Below, piece after piece: positions 44,822-56,533 of a stretch of 64,000 bases of DNA. The DNA comes from Ctenosaura bakeri (Eukaryota > Chordata > Lepidosauria > Squamata > Iguanidae), in assembly GCA_948474755.1 (NCBI GenBank), contig CAOLHI010000397.1, positions 372,001 to 436,000 of the forward strand, read 5' to 3'. A program made the position numbers and the translations under genes. The first letter of the stretch is position 1, and every line of letters begins with the position of its first letter. The notes beneath the pieces are model-generated. The model saw nothing but the letters and a program-made list of their open reading frames with translations. It searched no databases and was not told the DNA's origin.

Positions 44822-45060
44822 GGATGCATTCAGACTGATTAAAAAGACCAGAAAGTCCCAGACTTTGTTCCTGTTCTTTCTGATTTCATTTTGGAGATCC
44901 ATAAACATTTTGTTTATCCCAGAATATTTTTCTGTCAGCTCCTCATACAATCACAGACTTTTTCTACCAGCTCTGCAGGTCAGTTTTTTTTTAAAACTCG
45001 GTAAAAAATCAGAAAGAACAAGACAAAATCTGGGACATTTTAATCAGTCTAGATGAGCCC
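44822..45060. mobile_element. Palindromic MITE, fourth family (AGACTGATTAAAA type)
   Basis: A 239 bp element with inverted ends of about 60 bp. Left GGATGCATTCAGACTGATTA, CCCAGACTTTGTTCC, TGTTCTTTCTGATTT; right AAATCAGAAAGAACAAGACA, AATCTGGGAC, TAATCAGTCTAGATGAGCCC. It is flanked by a 3-bp duplication, TAA (44819-44821 and 45061-45063). A 118-codon frame that crosses it is not a gene. Confidence 0.85.
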
Positions 45061-45063
45061 TAA

Positions 45064-45845
45064 TATGCACATGTGAAATGAACCAAGTATGTCAACTAAA
45101 TTTTGCATAAGTTAACAAAAACATTTTGAACCTTTTAGAGACCACATAAAAGCTTCTTCCAGAATCAGGGGATGATTTTTTTTTCTTGCACCAAATTCCA
45201 CTTTATTAAGATTCTATGATTCTTATAGATCTATGCCTTTTAAGAATGGTGAGGGGAGCTGGTTAGGCAGCGCTGATTTGCTCTTCTCTTTTCTCTCTGT
45301 TGTGCTATCCATGCACACTCAGCAGCTGTTTACCTTGTAGGCAGGCACATAAAGTTATAGGAAGAACAGCAAGAGGCGAATGCGACTTTTCCCCAGCTCA
45401 GGTCTGATTAGAGACTAGCATTGAAAGTCTCCAGCTCTCCAGCATAATGCTGAGGCTTCTTGCTGTGCCAACACTACTAAAAATATCCAACTAGACAGAG
45501 GACAAGGAGGAAAAGGGGGGCTGGGTGATCAGAAAAAGAATTTGTAAAAAGGAGCTTCCTTGTCAGAAGCTTTATTAACAGAGGTATGGCTGCATAACTT
45601 CTTCCGCGTGCTTTAGATATTTTAACTCAGTCATTCTTACAACACTGAAGAAGGCAAGACATGGAAAGAGAGACACACTTCATATTTTAAAAATGACTCA
45701 GGGCTATTATTAAATTAGGTTAGATTAAATTAAGAACATGCCCAGTCATTTTACATGGTATAAAAACATCCTTTACAAATTAGAGCCACTCCTGGAGATA
45801 TAGAAATGAAAAACAAATAAGATTCTCTAATTTTTTCAATAACTG
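45064..45845. other. Unrecognised spacer
   Basis: AT-rich sequence with no named feature. Confidence 0.4.
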
Positions 45846-45847
45846 TG

Positions 45848-45926
45848 CTTCTTAGGTGTGTCTAATCAAAAGTAAACCCTACTGGATTTAATAGGGCCAC
45901 CTCAACTTTGTATAGGATAGCAGCCT
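45848..45926. repeat. Palindromic dispersed repeat
   Basis: AATCAAAAGTAAACCCTACT GGATTTAATAGGG is followed by TGTATAGGATAGCAGCC, the end typical of the squamate 'caatcctata...' palindrome. Confidence 0.5.
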
Positions 45927-46442
45927 GAGATATAATAAAACTTGATATGAAGGCTTTGGATAAAATTAAGAGGGTTAGTTATGTTGTTGCTTCTCCTGGG
46001 GAGTTTAAATATCCTTAGCATTTTTCTGCACATAGCTTTTGTGAGCTGGAAACATAGATGCCTCATTTCCCTGTAGATGAATCTATAACATGGATTGCTA
46101 AGAATTTATGATACCAAGAACAGGTGGGTGGCTGCAGCTTTAAATACTGTATATGAGCATGGGGATTTTTGGTTAAGGATGGGGGTGCTTTTTGCTTTCT
46201 GCTTGCTCTATTTCCACTTTGCTCTTGTTCTCTCTTATTCCTGGTTAAAACCAGCATGAATGTCAAACACACAGTGTTTTCTTGTTCGTGTTTCAGTCTG
46301 CTGACACTCTTCATTCTTATATTCTGCCCCGGCCTGAATCACCCCTCTTTTTTTGGCATATGAGGAAACCCTACCTTGAAGGGTTTCAAATGCTGTGGAG
46401 CTTTAGATTTAAGGCCAGAATGACTGAGAACCACTGAGGCTG

Positions 46443-46530
46443 GTAGCACCTTAATAATTAACAAGTGTGTTAGGACAAAAGGTGTCATTGACTGGAATGT
46501 GCACTTCATCTGATGTGTAAAGTGTTACCC
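46443..46530. repeat. Ancient amniote dispersed repeat, partial
   Basis: TAGCACCTTAATAATTAACA, then GGAATGTGCACTTCATCTGA TG, match the second half of the GTTAGTCTG-type repeat at 27390-27570. Confidence 0.5.
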
Positions 46531-47600
46531 TCAAAGAGTGTACACTCATATTATACCTTTCTGGACAATTATCAGAATCCCACAGGGGATTCTAGGATTT
46601 TCAAGACCCCTAAAAAGTAAATTTCTGAAGCTCTGGTTATCCTTAGCTAGCAGGTGTATACGCACTTATAGGTACAGGGTAAAACACTGCAAAGTAATTG
46701 GGTTAAATGACAATGAATCACTGTGAATCACAACAACAGTAGCTGGTGATAACAACTTTCCTCCATTACCGTGAATTTGTAAGTGATGAAAAGAAAAAGA
46801 AGGAAAGAGACGGTTAAATTCAACAGTAGACCTATCAAGCCCATGGCATTACATGCGTTCAGTCCACAAGTGTTGATTTCCTCCAGAAGGGAAAAGGTCT
46901 CTGGAAATACTGAGAGTTTCCAATTCTTTTTTTGCTTTGATTTTAGTGTTTATTTGCTATTCACAAGTTGTATTCAGTCCCTTTCTTGAAATATGCAGGG
47001 TTTCCTCCCCCACTTTTTGTCCTTCCCTTTACCACTGAACACGCCACATTTAGTCTTAAGAAACATTAAAAAAAAATGATTTTCACCAGTTTCCACCCAG
47101 GATTTTTATCAGGAGTTATGGTCAAAATGCTAAATGCTTTAGCAATGTTACATTTCTTAAGCATTAGAGTCATTTTATTTTAGGGCTAACATCCCTCTTT
47201 CCCTAACTGGATCTCTATTGAATCTGTGTCCTGAAAACAGCCATGTTTACTGGTGGCAGCTGTCTTAGCTAGTTCTAAGGATGTACAAGTACAGATACAT
47301 GTCACTTTGGAAATTACTGGGTTAATTTAAATTGTCTTGGAGAGCGGGTATAGGTCTCTCGTACTGCTGGCTGCTCCCAGGAAATATTTTGGGATGAAGT
47401 AAATGTCATGTGAATCTCCAAAATAAAATCACAAAGCACACATACAAAACCTGGAACTTTTTGTTTTTGTTTTGTTTAATCCACCTGGAAGCAGTCAAGG
47501 TTGCATTGATTTGGTCGATCCACATTACCTGGGACTATTGGACTTAGCCCATAGTTCTCTTCTTCTTTCATTCATCCATATAGAAATATTGCATGAAAAG
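46531..47600. other. AT-rich spacer
   Basis: Unrecognised; no exon or repeat that I can name. Confidence 0.4.
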
Positions 47601-47603
47601 ACT

Positions 47604-47815
47604 CATTCCCCTTTAGGAAATGGGCCTCTTCCAATACACTCAGGCACAAGCAATGATGTATGTCATTGACCCAACCAATAGTAATTCTGGTTTACATGAC
47701 TCATTCTTATCAGGAACAGGACAAAGACAAATAGGTATACTTTTGTTTTTCTGACAATTACCTTTATAAATCATAAATGTGATTCACTTCCATCATCGTT
47801 AGTTCAATAAGTCTT
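47604..47815 (+). repeat. Unclassified dispersed repeat, copy 2
   Basis: The partner of 39398-39620, same orientation and same order of shared blocks. The copies differ by many substitutions and a short indel (about 6 bases near 47655), so they are old. No coding or promoter features seen. Confidence 0.72.
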
Positions 47816-47865
47816 ACCCTTCGACAGTGCAAAGTAGGTATGGCTGCTCACAAAGGCTCAGTGAA

Positions 47866-47920
47866 TTTGATGGGACTTACTTTCAGGTAAGCATGCATGC
47901 CATTGCAACCTGAACCATTT
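47866..47920. repeat. Palindromic dispersed repeat, partial
   Basis: Contains GATGGGACTTACTTTCAGGT AAGCATGCATGCC, one half of the squamate short palindromic repeat. Confidence 0.5.
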
Positions 47921-47929
47921 TCTTTCACC

Positions 47930-48020
47930 TTCTCTCACACCCTCAATGATGCACGCAAGCGAAAAAAAGGATCTCATACTTCTCTCACACCCTCAATGAT
48001 GCAGGTAAGAGAAAAAAAGA
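47930..48020 (+). repeat. Tandem duplication, 50-bp unit
   Basis: CTTCTCTCACACCCTCAATG ATGCA...GAAAAAAAG occurs twice with a 50-bp period and few differences. This is a recent-looking local duplication. Confidence 0.88.
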
Positions 48021-49651
48021 TTAGTTCTCAGTCAGCCCTTGCGGTATAAAAGGATTTCATGGCACAGAAGTCAAAGAAGTTATACAAGCCACACTCTTGA
48101 TTGAATGGAGTCCTTTAAAATAAAATTTTTGATGGCAGAACATAGCAAGCTGATTTATAACAGCTCAGACCATTGGCCCATCCATCCCCCTATTTTCTTC
48201 ACTACTTCACTGTGGTTCTCCAAGAGTTTAGACTGACCTACCTGGAGATTTCAGGGACTTCCCATCCTACATGGTGATTCTAGGGATTTTTTTTTTTTTT
48301 TAAAATTCAAAGCATGTGCTCTGTTTACCAAGCAATACCTCTAGTCTACTGTGTATTCTACTAGGTTGATATGATAAGTGATCAGAAGAAGGAAACTAAT
48401 TAACCGATTCCCCCCACCATAGTTGCATTGCTTCCAATCAACAGAATACCAGAAACCTTCAGGAACAGGAGATAAAAACACAAGATTGCCTATGGTAAGC
48501 AAGCACAGCTGTACTTTCCCAGATATGTCATTTGGAGGCCATCTCAGTGCTTAGAAGAAGCATGCAGTAAAGTCATCACTGGACTGTACCATATAAAAGT
48601 GAAGATATGGAATCTTGTTTGAATTCTTCCTAGTGTATTAACAAAACCCAGCAACACACCTCTTTGTCACATCAGGCGTTCATTAAATTCAGAAAACCAT
48701 CTAACTTGGGAATAAGCAGTGCTGGTGGATGCTGGAACCAATTCTCTGCCTTTGGGACCGACCATTCAGGAGCCAGACAGAGGACCAAAATGCCAAAAAC
48801 AAGGAGTGAGGAAGGGGAGAGGAAAGGAATTTAGAAACAGCAGGATGGCCAGTTCTGGTTTTTAAGAAACTGTTCGTTTTGGAAGTTAAACAAAAACATC
48901 AAAAATAGGGGACTTGAAACCTGTCCAGAAGGTGAATTGCTGTATTATGAATAAAGAATTGGATAGTTAATATGGATTAGTTCATTATATAACAGCAGCA
49001 AGAATATTGTTTGTTCAAATTTGGGAAAAGACTGAGAAACCAACAATAGAAGAATAGATTGTTAAGGTTGCTGAGTTAGCCCATTCCCCAACTAATGTAG
49101 GTTTTAAAGGATAAGCCAATTGAAGATTTTTTGAAAGACTGGAAAAGGTTTATGGCATCTTATTTTGAGCAATAAGAAATCTAATGATGTAATAATTTGT
49201 GGCTATGGTCATTAGTAATTCTAATAGGATTACTGTATTGGATCTGTTATGGTAGAACATATTTTTTTCAATCTTTTTTCCCTTTCATTACAGTTTAGCT
49301 TGGGAAGTTCAGTGTCCATTTGTGTTTCAGTAAGTTAGTACTTAATGTTTTAGTTGGTGTTCAGTGGTTTACTATTTAAGTTTAGTGCATTAGTGTTGTG
49401 TTTTAATTTTAGTTCTTTTCTTTTATTGAATGCATATTTCTTTGACTGTGACTGTGATTCTAACTGAATTTAATTGTTTGGTTTCAGACTAATAAATAGT
49501 CTAAAGAGAAATACAAATGGTGAATGGATGCTCTGGGAGTCTTCCAAATAAAGGTAAATTCATTCCTTTTCTGGTCAGAAAATGGGTAGTTCAGATCATC
49601 CTAAGTGGCTGTATGTAGCTTCAGGCAGTGGCATGTGGCCCCAGATACCCA
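48021..49651. other. Unrecognised spacer
   Basis: About 1.6 kb, with a poly-T run at about 48288-48301. No gene or named repeat. Confidence 0.4.
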
Positions 49652-49655
49652 CTCT

Positions 49656-50502
49656 TGTTATTTCCACTATGGCACTGTGAGTGAGGACCCCAAGATATCA
49701 TTTTGACATCTACAATTTGGCCTTAGCTTGACCCTTTTCCAGCCACCCCACTCCATGTGTTTGCGAGGTTCTCCGGACAAGCACGGACAGAGTGCGGCTG
49801 CTAATGGTTTTACATTCCAGACCCCACTGAGGCCAGCAACTCCAACCTCGCTCGTAGCTTCAGGGAACTTCCATCTGAAAACCTCACAATAGCGACACGG
49901 CTCTCAGCCAAGCCATTCCTTTATGTTGGGCCATCAACGTACCGGCCACGCTATTGTCATCAAGAACAAATCCTATCATGTAAACTTGACTTTTGCCAAA
50001 TCCTTTGTCCAGCGCTAAAACTCCTTTTGTTCTCACCTGGCTTGCCCTAGCCGGTAGGCACAAACTCCCCTATAAAAACCCCACATTTCCAAACGGTCTT
50101 AGGACTACTTTGGACTGCCATCCCGCCTTGCTGCTGGTCGTCTAAGGAAACTCCTCTCAGCTAGCCACACTGAGCTTTCCTCTTCGGAACCCCATCTTTC
50201 ACTCCAGGACAATGAGACCAGGTGTTGTATTACCCATCCCTACACTCTCCAATTCTGCTTTCCAGTTAGTTAGTGTGTGTGTTGTTTTATTCTTTATTTT
50301 TCAATAAAACTGCTATTTTGTTTACTTTAAACTTGCGTGCCTGTTCCCTGACCTGAAGCCATATATATTGGGTTAAAGATCTTGCTAAAGTTACCCTGCC
50401 TCTCGTTAGCCAAGAGAGTGCTCCAGCTGAATTTCCCCCAATTGGTATTTTATTTGGCAATCTGGGCTCCCCTCCCGGGACCCCCAAACACACAGGGTAA
50501 CA
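49656..50502 (+). mobile_element. Solo LTR of an endogenous retrovirus, copy C
   Basis: This is an 847 bp LTR in plus orientation, beginning TGTTATTTCCACTATGGC and ending CAGGGTAACA. A perfect 4-bp target duplication, CTCT, flanks it (49652-49655 and 50503-50506). The TATA box is TATAAAAACC (50071-50080) and the AATAAA signal is at 50303-50308, in the U3-R-U5 order. It is strongly similar to copy B in the reverse direction over essentially the whole length. It is the only one of the five lying on the plus strand. Solo, with no viral genes. Confidence 0.93.
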
Positions 50503-50506
50503 CTCT

Positions 50507-51436
50507 GTGCACCCTAATCACTCTATTTGTACCTGTTCAGCTGATTTTCTTTTGCAAACAGAATCAATGCTGGATCCACTGTTAATCCTCCCAGCTAGGA
50601 TTCCTAGATCTTCTGTTGATTCTGTAATTCTTCTTTTTGTGTCACAGAAATTCACAGCCATCAGTTTTCACTATTCCCCCTTTCCATCCCCCCTGCCCCA
50701 ACGGTATCCTGTAAAGCTTGTTTGTGCTTTCCAGGTACGGAACATGTAATGTGCGAAACAGCCCTTAGTTCCAGCTGAGCATGTGTAGAATTGACCTGCC
50801 AGACTCATCATGAAAGGCTGTTACACTTCATTAGAACTCCACATGGAACTAAAATCACCACGTGCATAAGAAGCAGACTGTTTTCTCTCTCTCTCTGTGT
50901 GTGTGTGTTCAGCTGCAGCCCAAACAACATGTTATCCTTATTACAGGAATATAATCTTATGTTGGGATAGGTGGAAAAGTGATTTTTTAATTTTATTTTT
51001 TAAACAGACCTTGTTACTGAAAGAATAACTACAAGTAGCACTAGAAGAATGTACTAGTAGTACAGGACAAAATATATATGTATGTAAACTAAAACAGTTC
51101 TCAGGAAGTGCATCCTTTAGCTGCACAGGACAACCAAAGAACAGTGAATTGTACATGTAGACTTTCTAAATTTGCCCTTGACTTGGAAGGACAATAGGCT
51201 ACAGTAGCAAAGTACAGATCTCCAGATATGGTTGAACAAACATCACCCCTAGCCCATATACGGTACTAAAGATTTGTGAACTCGTGAACTGATTAAATGG
51301 ATTTTTGTCTCACTCCTCTGCTGCAGTCTGAGATCTAAAAATACTGGTTCTAACCTAAGCTTTACTGAGATATTGGCCTCAATCTTCCTTTTGTCCTGAC
51401 TAGTGAAGATCCAGTGAATCCATCTGATATATCTAA
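50507..51436. other. Unrecognised spacer with mixed microsatellite
   Basis: AT-rich; (TC)n(TG)n at about 50884-50909. No gene. Confidence 0.45.
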
Positions 51437-51638
51437 GGCCATTCCCGCAGTACACTGTTATAGTGCTGTTATTCCACGTTCAGCATCCTATGGAATTCTG
51501 GGGTTTGTAGTTTACTGAGGCCAAAGAGCTCTCTGGCTGAGAATTCTAAATGCCCCTCCCTAAACTGTAAATCCCAGGATTTCATAGGATGTTGAAAGTG
51601 GAACAATAGCACCATAACAGTGTAGTGCAGAAATGGCC
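51437..51638. mobile_element. Palindromic MITE, GGGCC family, copy 5
   Basis: A 202 bp palindrome with ends GGCCATTCCCGCAGTACACT and GTGTAGTGCAGAAATGGCC. The centre reads TTTGTAGTTTACTGAGGCCA...CTCCCTAAACTGTAAATCCC, the inverse order relative to copy 4. Flanking triplets (TAA/TCA) do not match well. Confidence 0.88.
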
Positions 51639-54600
51639 TCAGTGATGATTTACTATACAACAATTCACTTAATGGAGCTACTCTAGTTGGAATTAACAAA
51701 CAGGATGTCATCCAATATTTGCAACACACTAAATACTCAGAAAGTCTGGGTAAATATAAGCATTATCTGCTGATAATTTAAAAACACCATAATAACAATA
51801 CAAGCCCCACCAGTATATTTAATGAACTCCAACCCTTTAAAGTAGATATGTCAACTGAATAAAAAGATCTTGAATAATTAATCATAGTTTGGCTCTACTT
51901 ATCAATTAATTGATTGAACAAGTATATTGATAAAGGAATAAAAGCAAATAGTTCTCCAGAGAAGGCATAGCTTGTTCTCAAGTAGTGTATGCATAGAAGC
52001 TGTATGTGCCTCCTTTTTTTTTTTTTTAGATTGGGCTTGTCTCATTCAGTTTTTATGGCTTAAATCCAATTGTTAGTCCCAACTAGAAACAATGGGATTT
52101 ATTTTAAGTGTTGACTTAACCAATCAGCAATTACTTGCATGTGATGGGATGAACAATTAGATTTAGGCCTGTGAGTGCTTGCATAACCTTTAGTTTTTAA
52201 AATTATTTTCACTGACATTTTAAATAAAAAAGATGACAGCTAAAAGGAATCAGGAATGACAAAACAGTTAAATGCAAAGTTGAATCCAATATCCTAGTAA
52301 CCAATGCTTTTTGCACTATCCAATATTTTTTAATCTACAAAATATTCAGTTTAATGGAGAATACAGAAAGTGAAAATCTCACAGCAGCAAAAGGGCTTTA
52401 TTTTCCAAGTCTTCTTTAAAAATAAAAATATGCTATATTTTTCATCAATCAAAAAAGGTTTAATTAATTAACAGTTAATTGTTAATTGCTGCCCCTCTTG
52501 AACACCCATCTGAGATATTCTTACCATTCTTCCACAAGATATTCAAACCAATGGGCTGGATCCAGACTTAAGACCAATATGGACCAGACTCATTAAAATC
52601 ATTCGAACATATTAAAACTCCAGTGACTTCAACTGGACTACTTTAAGTATGATTAACTCTAGTTTTATCTCATTTAATAGTTTACTATTTGTAACAGCAA
52701 ATAGTAAATATGCACTCCTGTGCATATTTACATCAAAGTATCCCTCTGTGCTCAAGGATAATTACTCCAAACAAAATTTTGCATATGATTTCAGCTGTGA
52801 TTATGAATTCGAAAGGACTGTAATTAATGTCGTAGTACTTTCATGACTGGAGCAACTTTCCTTTAATAAGATTAATAAAAGGAGTGCTTGGGTCTCACAA
52901 AAGAGAACAGATCAAAATGTATGGGGGAACTGTATACACTGTACTTAATTCTGAGGGGAAATTGGCTTGAGAGTCATCTTAGCTTTTTTTAAAAACCTTA
53001 CAAGATTTAAAACATCTGTTTAAGAGTTAAAGAGCAATGGTACGCTCTAAGAATTTGATGCTTTTGGTTTGTAAATACATGCATTTCTGCTTTTCTTTCA
53101 TTAATATATGTTGGTTTGTGTTTCCAAATGCATTGAACCATGCAATATTTAGCCCTGGTTCATTTGTATCAGATGAAGTGTGACAGGAAATAAAGCACTA
53201 TCTTCTAAAAAGAAGACGGTCGTCTCGGATCTATATTCCAAAAGGAAAACAGACAGGCATATTATATTTTAGTGGCTACATTTCATCACAGCCCTTCTTC
53301 TTCCTGAAGCAGAGGCTATCATAAGGACAATTGCTAAAGACACGATCATAATATCCCTGTACTTGTGAAATCCAGACTTACGGCTACTCAAAGGAGAAAT
53401 ACATGACAGATGCATTGTTCTCTATTAGCAGGATATTGTCCTAGCATAAAAACGCATACAAACTTTGAAGGCTTTGAATATTTAAGGCAGGACACTAGTG
53501 GCTCATCCCAGTGGGAACGACCGAAAAGGGGAACCTGATTAAATTTAATGTCATTGTCACTTCTTTTTCCCCATTGCTAAGAATTATATAGGTAGCCATA
53601 GCTACCACACTGTTCAGACACCATGACCACAATATTCTCCCTCAGAGGTTGGCGTCAGCGGCTGAATTGTTCAGTCAAAGAATGTACATTCATTTTGGGA
53701 TGTGTTTCTTATTAATAAAAAAAATCATGAGAAAAATAAATTTCATTTGCAGCCCATTGATGACAGAAAGAATGAAGGTAAACATGCAAAAGGAGGGTGG
53801 GAACAAAACAAATACTACAACTGAAGAGAAGGAGGAGGAGGAAGAGGAATTAGGGAAATTAAAAGTCATATTCAGCCTCCCCTAAACAGCATAAATACTA
53901 AGGATCCCTTAGCTGGGATCTACGAGACACAGCAATATTTAGCAATATTTTAAAATCTTTCAACTTGTTTGGCAGTAAAAATATTTATTTCATTAAAACA
54001 AACAAACAACCTCACATTAAAATCTCTTTGGATCAGTCTGAAAACAATTTGAAAAGAGGATGAACGATTATGAATGCGTTGATTAGAATCTGTAATGATG
54101 ATATTGATATATCTATATCTATATCTGTTCAGTTGGATGGTAGATATAGAATATGCTTGGCTTAAATAAGAAGACTGTTCTATCCTGCTTTAGTAAAACT
54201 GGAAAAACCTTTCCAAACCATCTATGTAGTTCTGTTTGTTTGGTTGTTTTAAATCTAAGTCAGACTGCCACTGTATATCAAGTCTTCTCTTATACGCTTG
54301 CTATTGTCACCTTTGGTGAAACAAAAGAGATATGGAGGGGAAAAAAGGAAAAATTACAGCTCCATATTGAACTGCTGACTTATAAAATGTTAAGTTACCA
54401 TGAAAGTACTGAAATAGTCAAGATGGACAGTTGGCACTGTGTTCAGCCTAATACATTCTTTTTCAGCTCCATTACTTGGAAAGATGGACAAATATGTCTT
54501 CAACAGAAGATAATTTTAAAATCTCCATTTCAAAATGTTACTTGAAAGTAAACCCTTGCAAAATAGACTTAATTCCACACAATATATGATAGTGCAATAT

Positions 54601-56489
54601 TTTTTTTTTCTCCCCAAACTTAACAAATCGGAAATAGCATTGATGACTTTCTCATGCTTTTTCACTCATGAAAGAAAACTCACTTCAAAACAGAGGGTCT
54701 TCCTGACTTCACAGAATACAAAACAATGGCCGTAACATATCAGCTATGCTCCATCCTGGAAAATAACAACTATTCTTTATCCGCGTGGACTAATTAGACT
54801 AATTTCCATCCAAAATAAGTTGAGCAAGCATGCCTCATTTACCACTCACTGAGATGCATGAATAAAGAAATGTCTTTATCCTTAAAGGGTGGCACCATTG
54901 CAAAACAGACAACAAATGACAGGCTTGAGAATAAAACATCTCAGCCTTTCACTGCAATAGCTATGATAGTTAACATTTCATGTTGATTCATACTTCATGT
55001 GTTACTTGAGAGGTCTCCCAGCAATCGTGTTCCCACTTGCTACAAAATGCCCAGCAAAATTTGTTACATTTAACTGAAAGACTCTGATTCTAGATTTATA
55101 CTGGGCATGTGCCAAGGAGAGGCAGTCAGTTTTGATTCCTCAGTATGTACTCATTCTTAATTGTGGGCTACAATTCTCAGAATCCTGCAGTCTTTAGCCA
55201 TGCTTGCTAAGGGACTCTAGGAGTTGCAATCCAAAAAGGGAGAGTGACATTTTCAGACTCTACCCACGTCTTCTTACAGGTATTTCCCATTTCCATGTCA
55301 AGATACTGTGGGGTTTAGCAAAATGTGGAGCAATCCTGAGTGAGGTCATGGGGGAGTCTCCTACTCAGGCCTATCATCACCTCCGTAGGCTTGCCAGCGG
55401 ATTCAGTGACACACAATTTTCCCCAGCTGTTGACATCAATGGGGAGAAACTGGCAGTGCCTATTTCTGTGCTGGCATTGGTGAAAAGACTGGATTTTGTT
55501 TGCCCTGATAGAACCCACCCATTACTTGCAGTGGCTGTGCCCCAAACTTGTAGAGGTCAGTCAATAGGTATTCATGTGTCACTTTAAACCTGGCCAGGTA
55601 TCAATTTTGTGAAAATGGGGGCAGCTTTGTATTATACTTTAAGTCAAATAAACTGTGCTGGTTAAAATGAAAATGCCAAAATGTAGATGCTAGTTCTGTA
55701 TTTTCCTAGTGTTTTAGGAAACATAAATGACTTATTTTCTTATTATCATCTGTAGTGGTCCATCACTCTGAAATCGTCTTCCAAGGACTGATATATATAT
55801 GGCCACATCTAGAAGCTTGGAAAAGTTATTTGCTGGCTAGGGTATCCTGTAGTCCAAAAACACAGTGGCCAAGATTTTACCTCAAGGTTGTGTAGCATAT
55901 ATCTCCACCTACACGGGTGTGTGTTAACTATGCTACTTGACTCTTATGTCAAATGGCAACATCATACAACAGAATACACAACTGAAAGCACATCAAATGT
56001 GCATCCACATTCGTAGGCATACGAATGCTGTAGGGAAGTTTACATAGGTGTGAGACACCAACACAATCCCAGCCATATTTTCCAAATTATACTGTCTCTA
56101 TTTTTTTTTTTTTTGGGTGGGGGGAGAAGATTTCATTCCTTTTTTTTTTCTTTTCAAATTCTAGTTTCAATGATCTAAGGATTCTTATTCTTCTGATGCT
56201 GTTTGTAGTTGCAGCTGCTGTTCTGTTGCAGATGTCTACAGAATAATCAGATTGGTTACGATCAGAAGCTGTGGCATCAAAATGCCTGAGGAATCCAAAA
56301 CCCTGCTAGGCTGACACCATCAGGGAAAAAGCAAGTGAGGAATGGCTTAACTGGGAGCCTTCCACTGATGTGTGTCCTATGGATCAGCATCCCCTCTCAC
56401 CATCCCCAGTGAGCACCCCTCAATCCACCTGACTCTGTCGCTGCCTCTCTCTTAGCACTGGTGTCTGAAAAGTAAGACGTACCCAAGAC

Positions 56490-56490
<1 letters not shown>
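51639..56490. other. Repeat-poor AT-rich block
   Basis: About 4.9 kb with few recognisable repeats: a poly-T run at about 52014-52030, a (GGA)n-like tract at about 53826-53850, and a MITE-like palindrome remnant at about 55150-55245 (GGGCTACAATTCTCAGAATC ... GGAGTTGCAATCCAAAA). Open frames reach 130 codons (54153-54545), but none has a domain or splice signals I trust. It contrasts with the transposon density elsewhere and may hold conserved non-coding sequence. Confidence 0.45.

Positions 56491-56492
<2 letters not shown>

Positions 56493-56530
<38 letters not shown>
56493..56530. repeat. (CT)n microsatellite
   Basis: About 19 uninterrupted CT units. On the minus strand it yields a spurious run of Arg-Glu codons. 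Confidence 0.95.

Positions 56531-56533
<3 letters not shown>

Noticed and set aside
44700..45056. A 118-codon plus-strand frame
   Set aside because: Most of it is the palindromic MITE at 44822-45060.
54153..54545. A 130-codon plus-strand frame in the repeat-poor block
   Set aside because: The composition is AT-rich, with no domain, and the peptide looks random. No acceptor/donor pair convincingly frames it.
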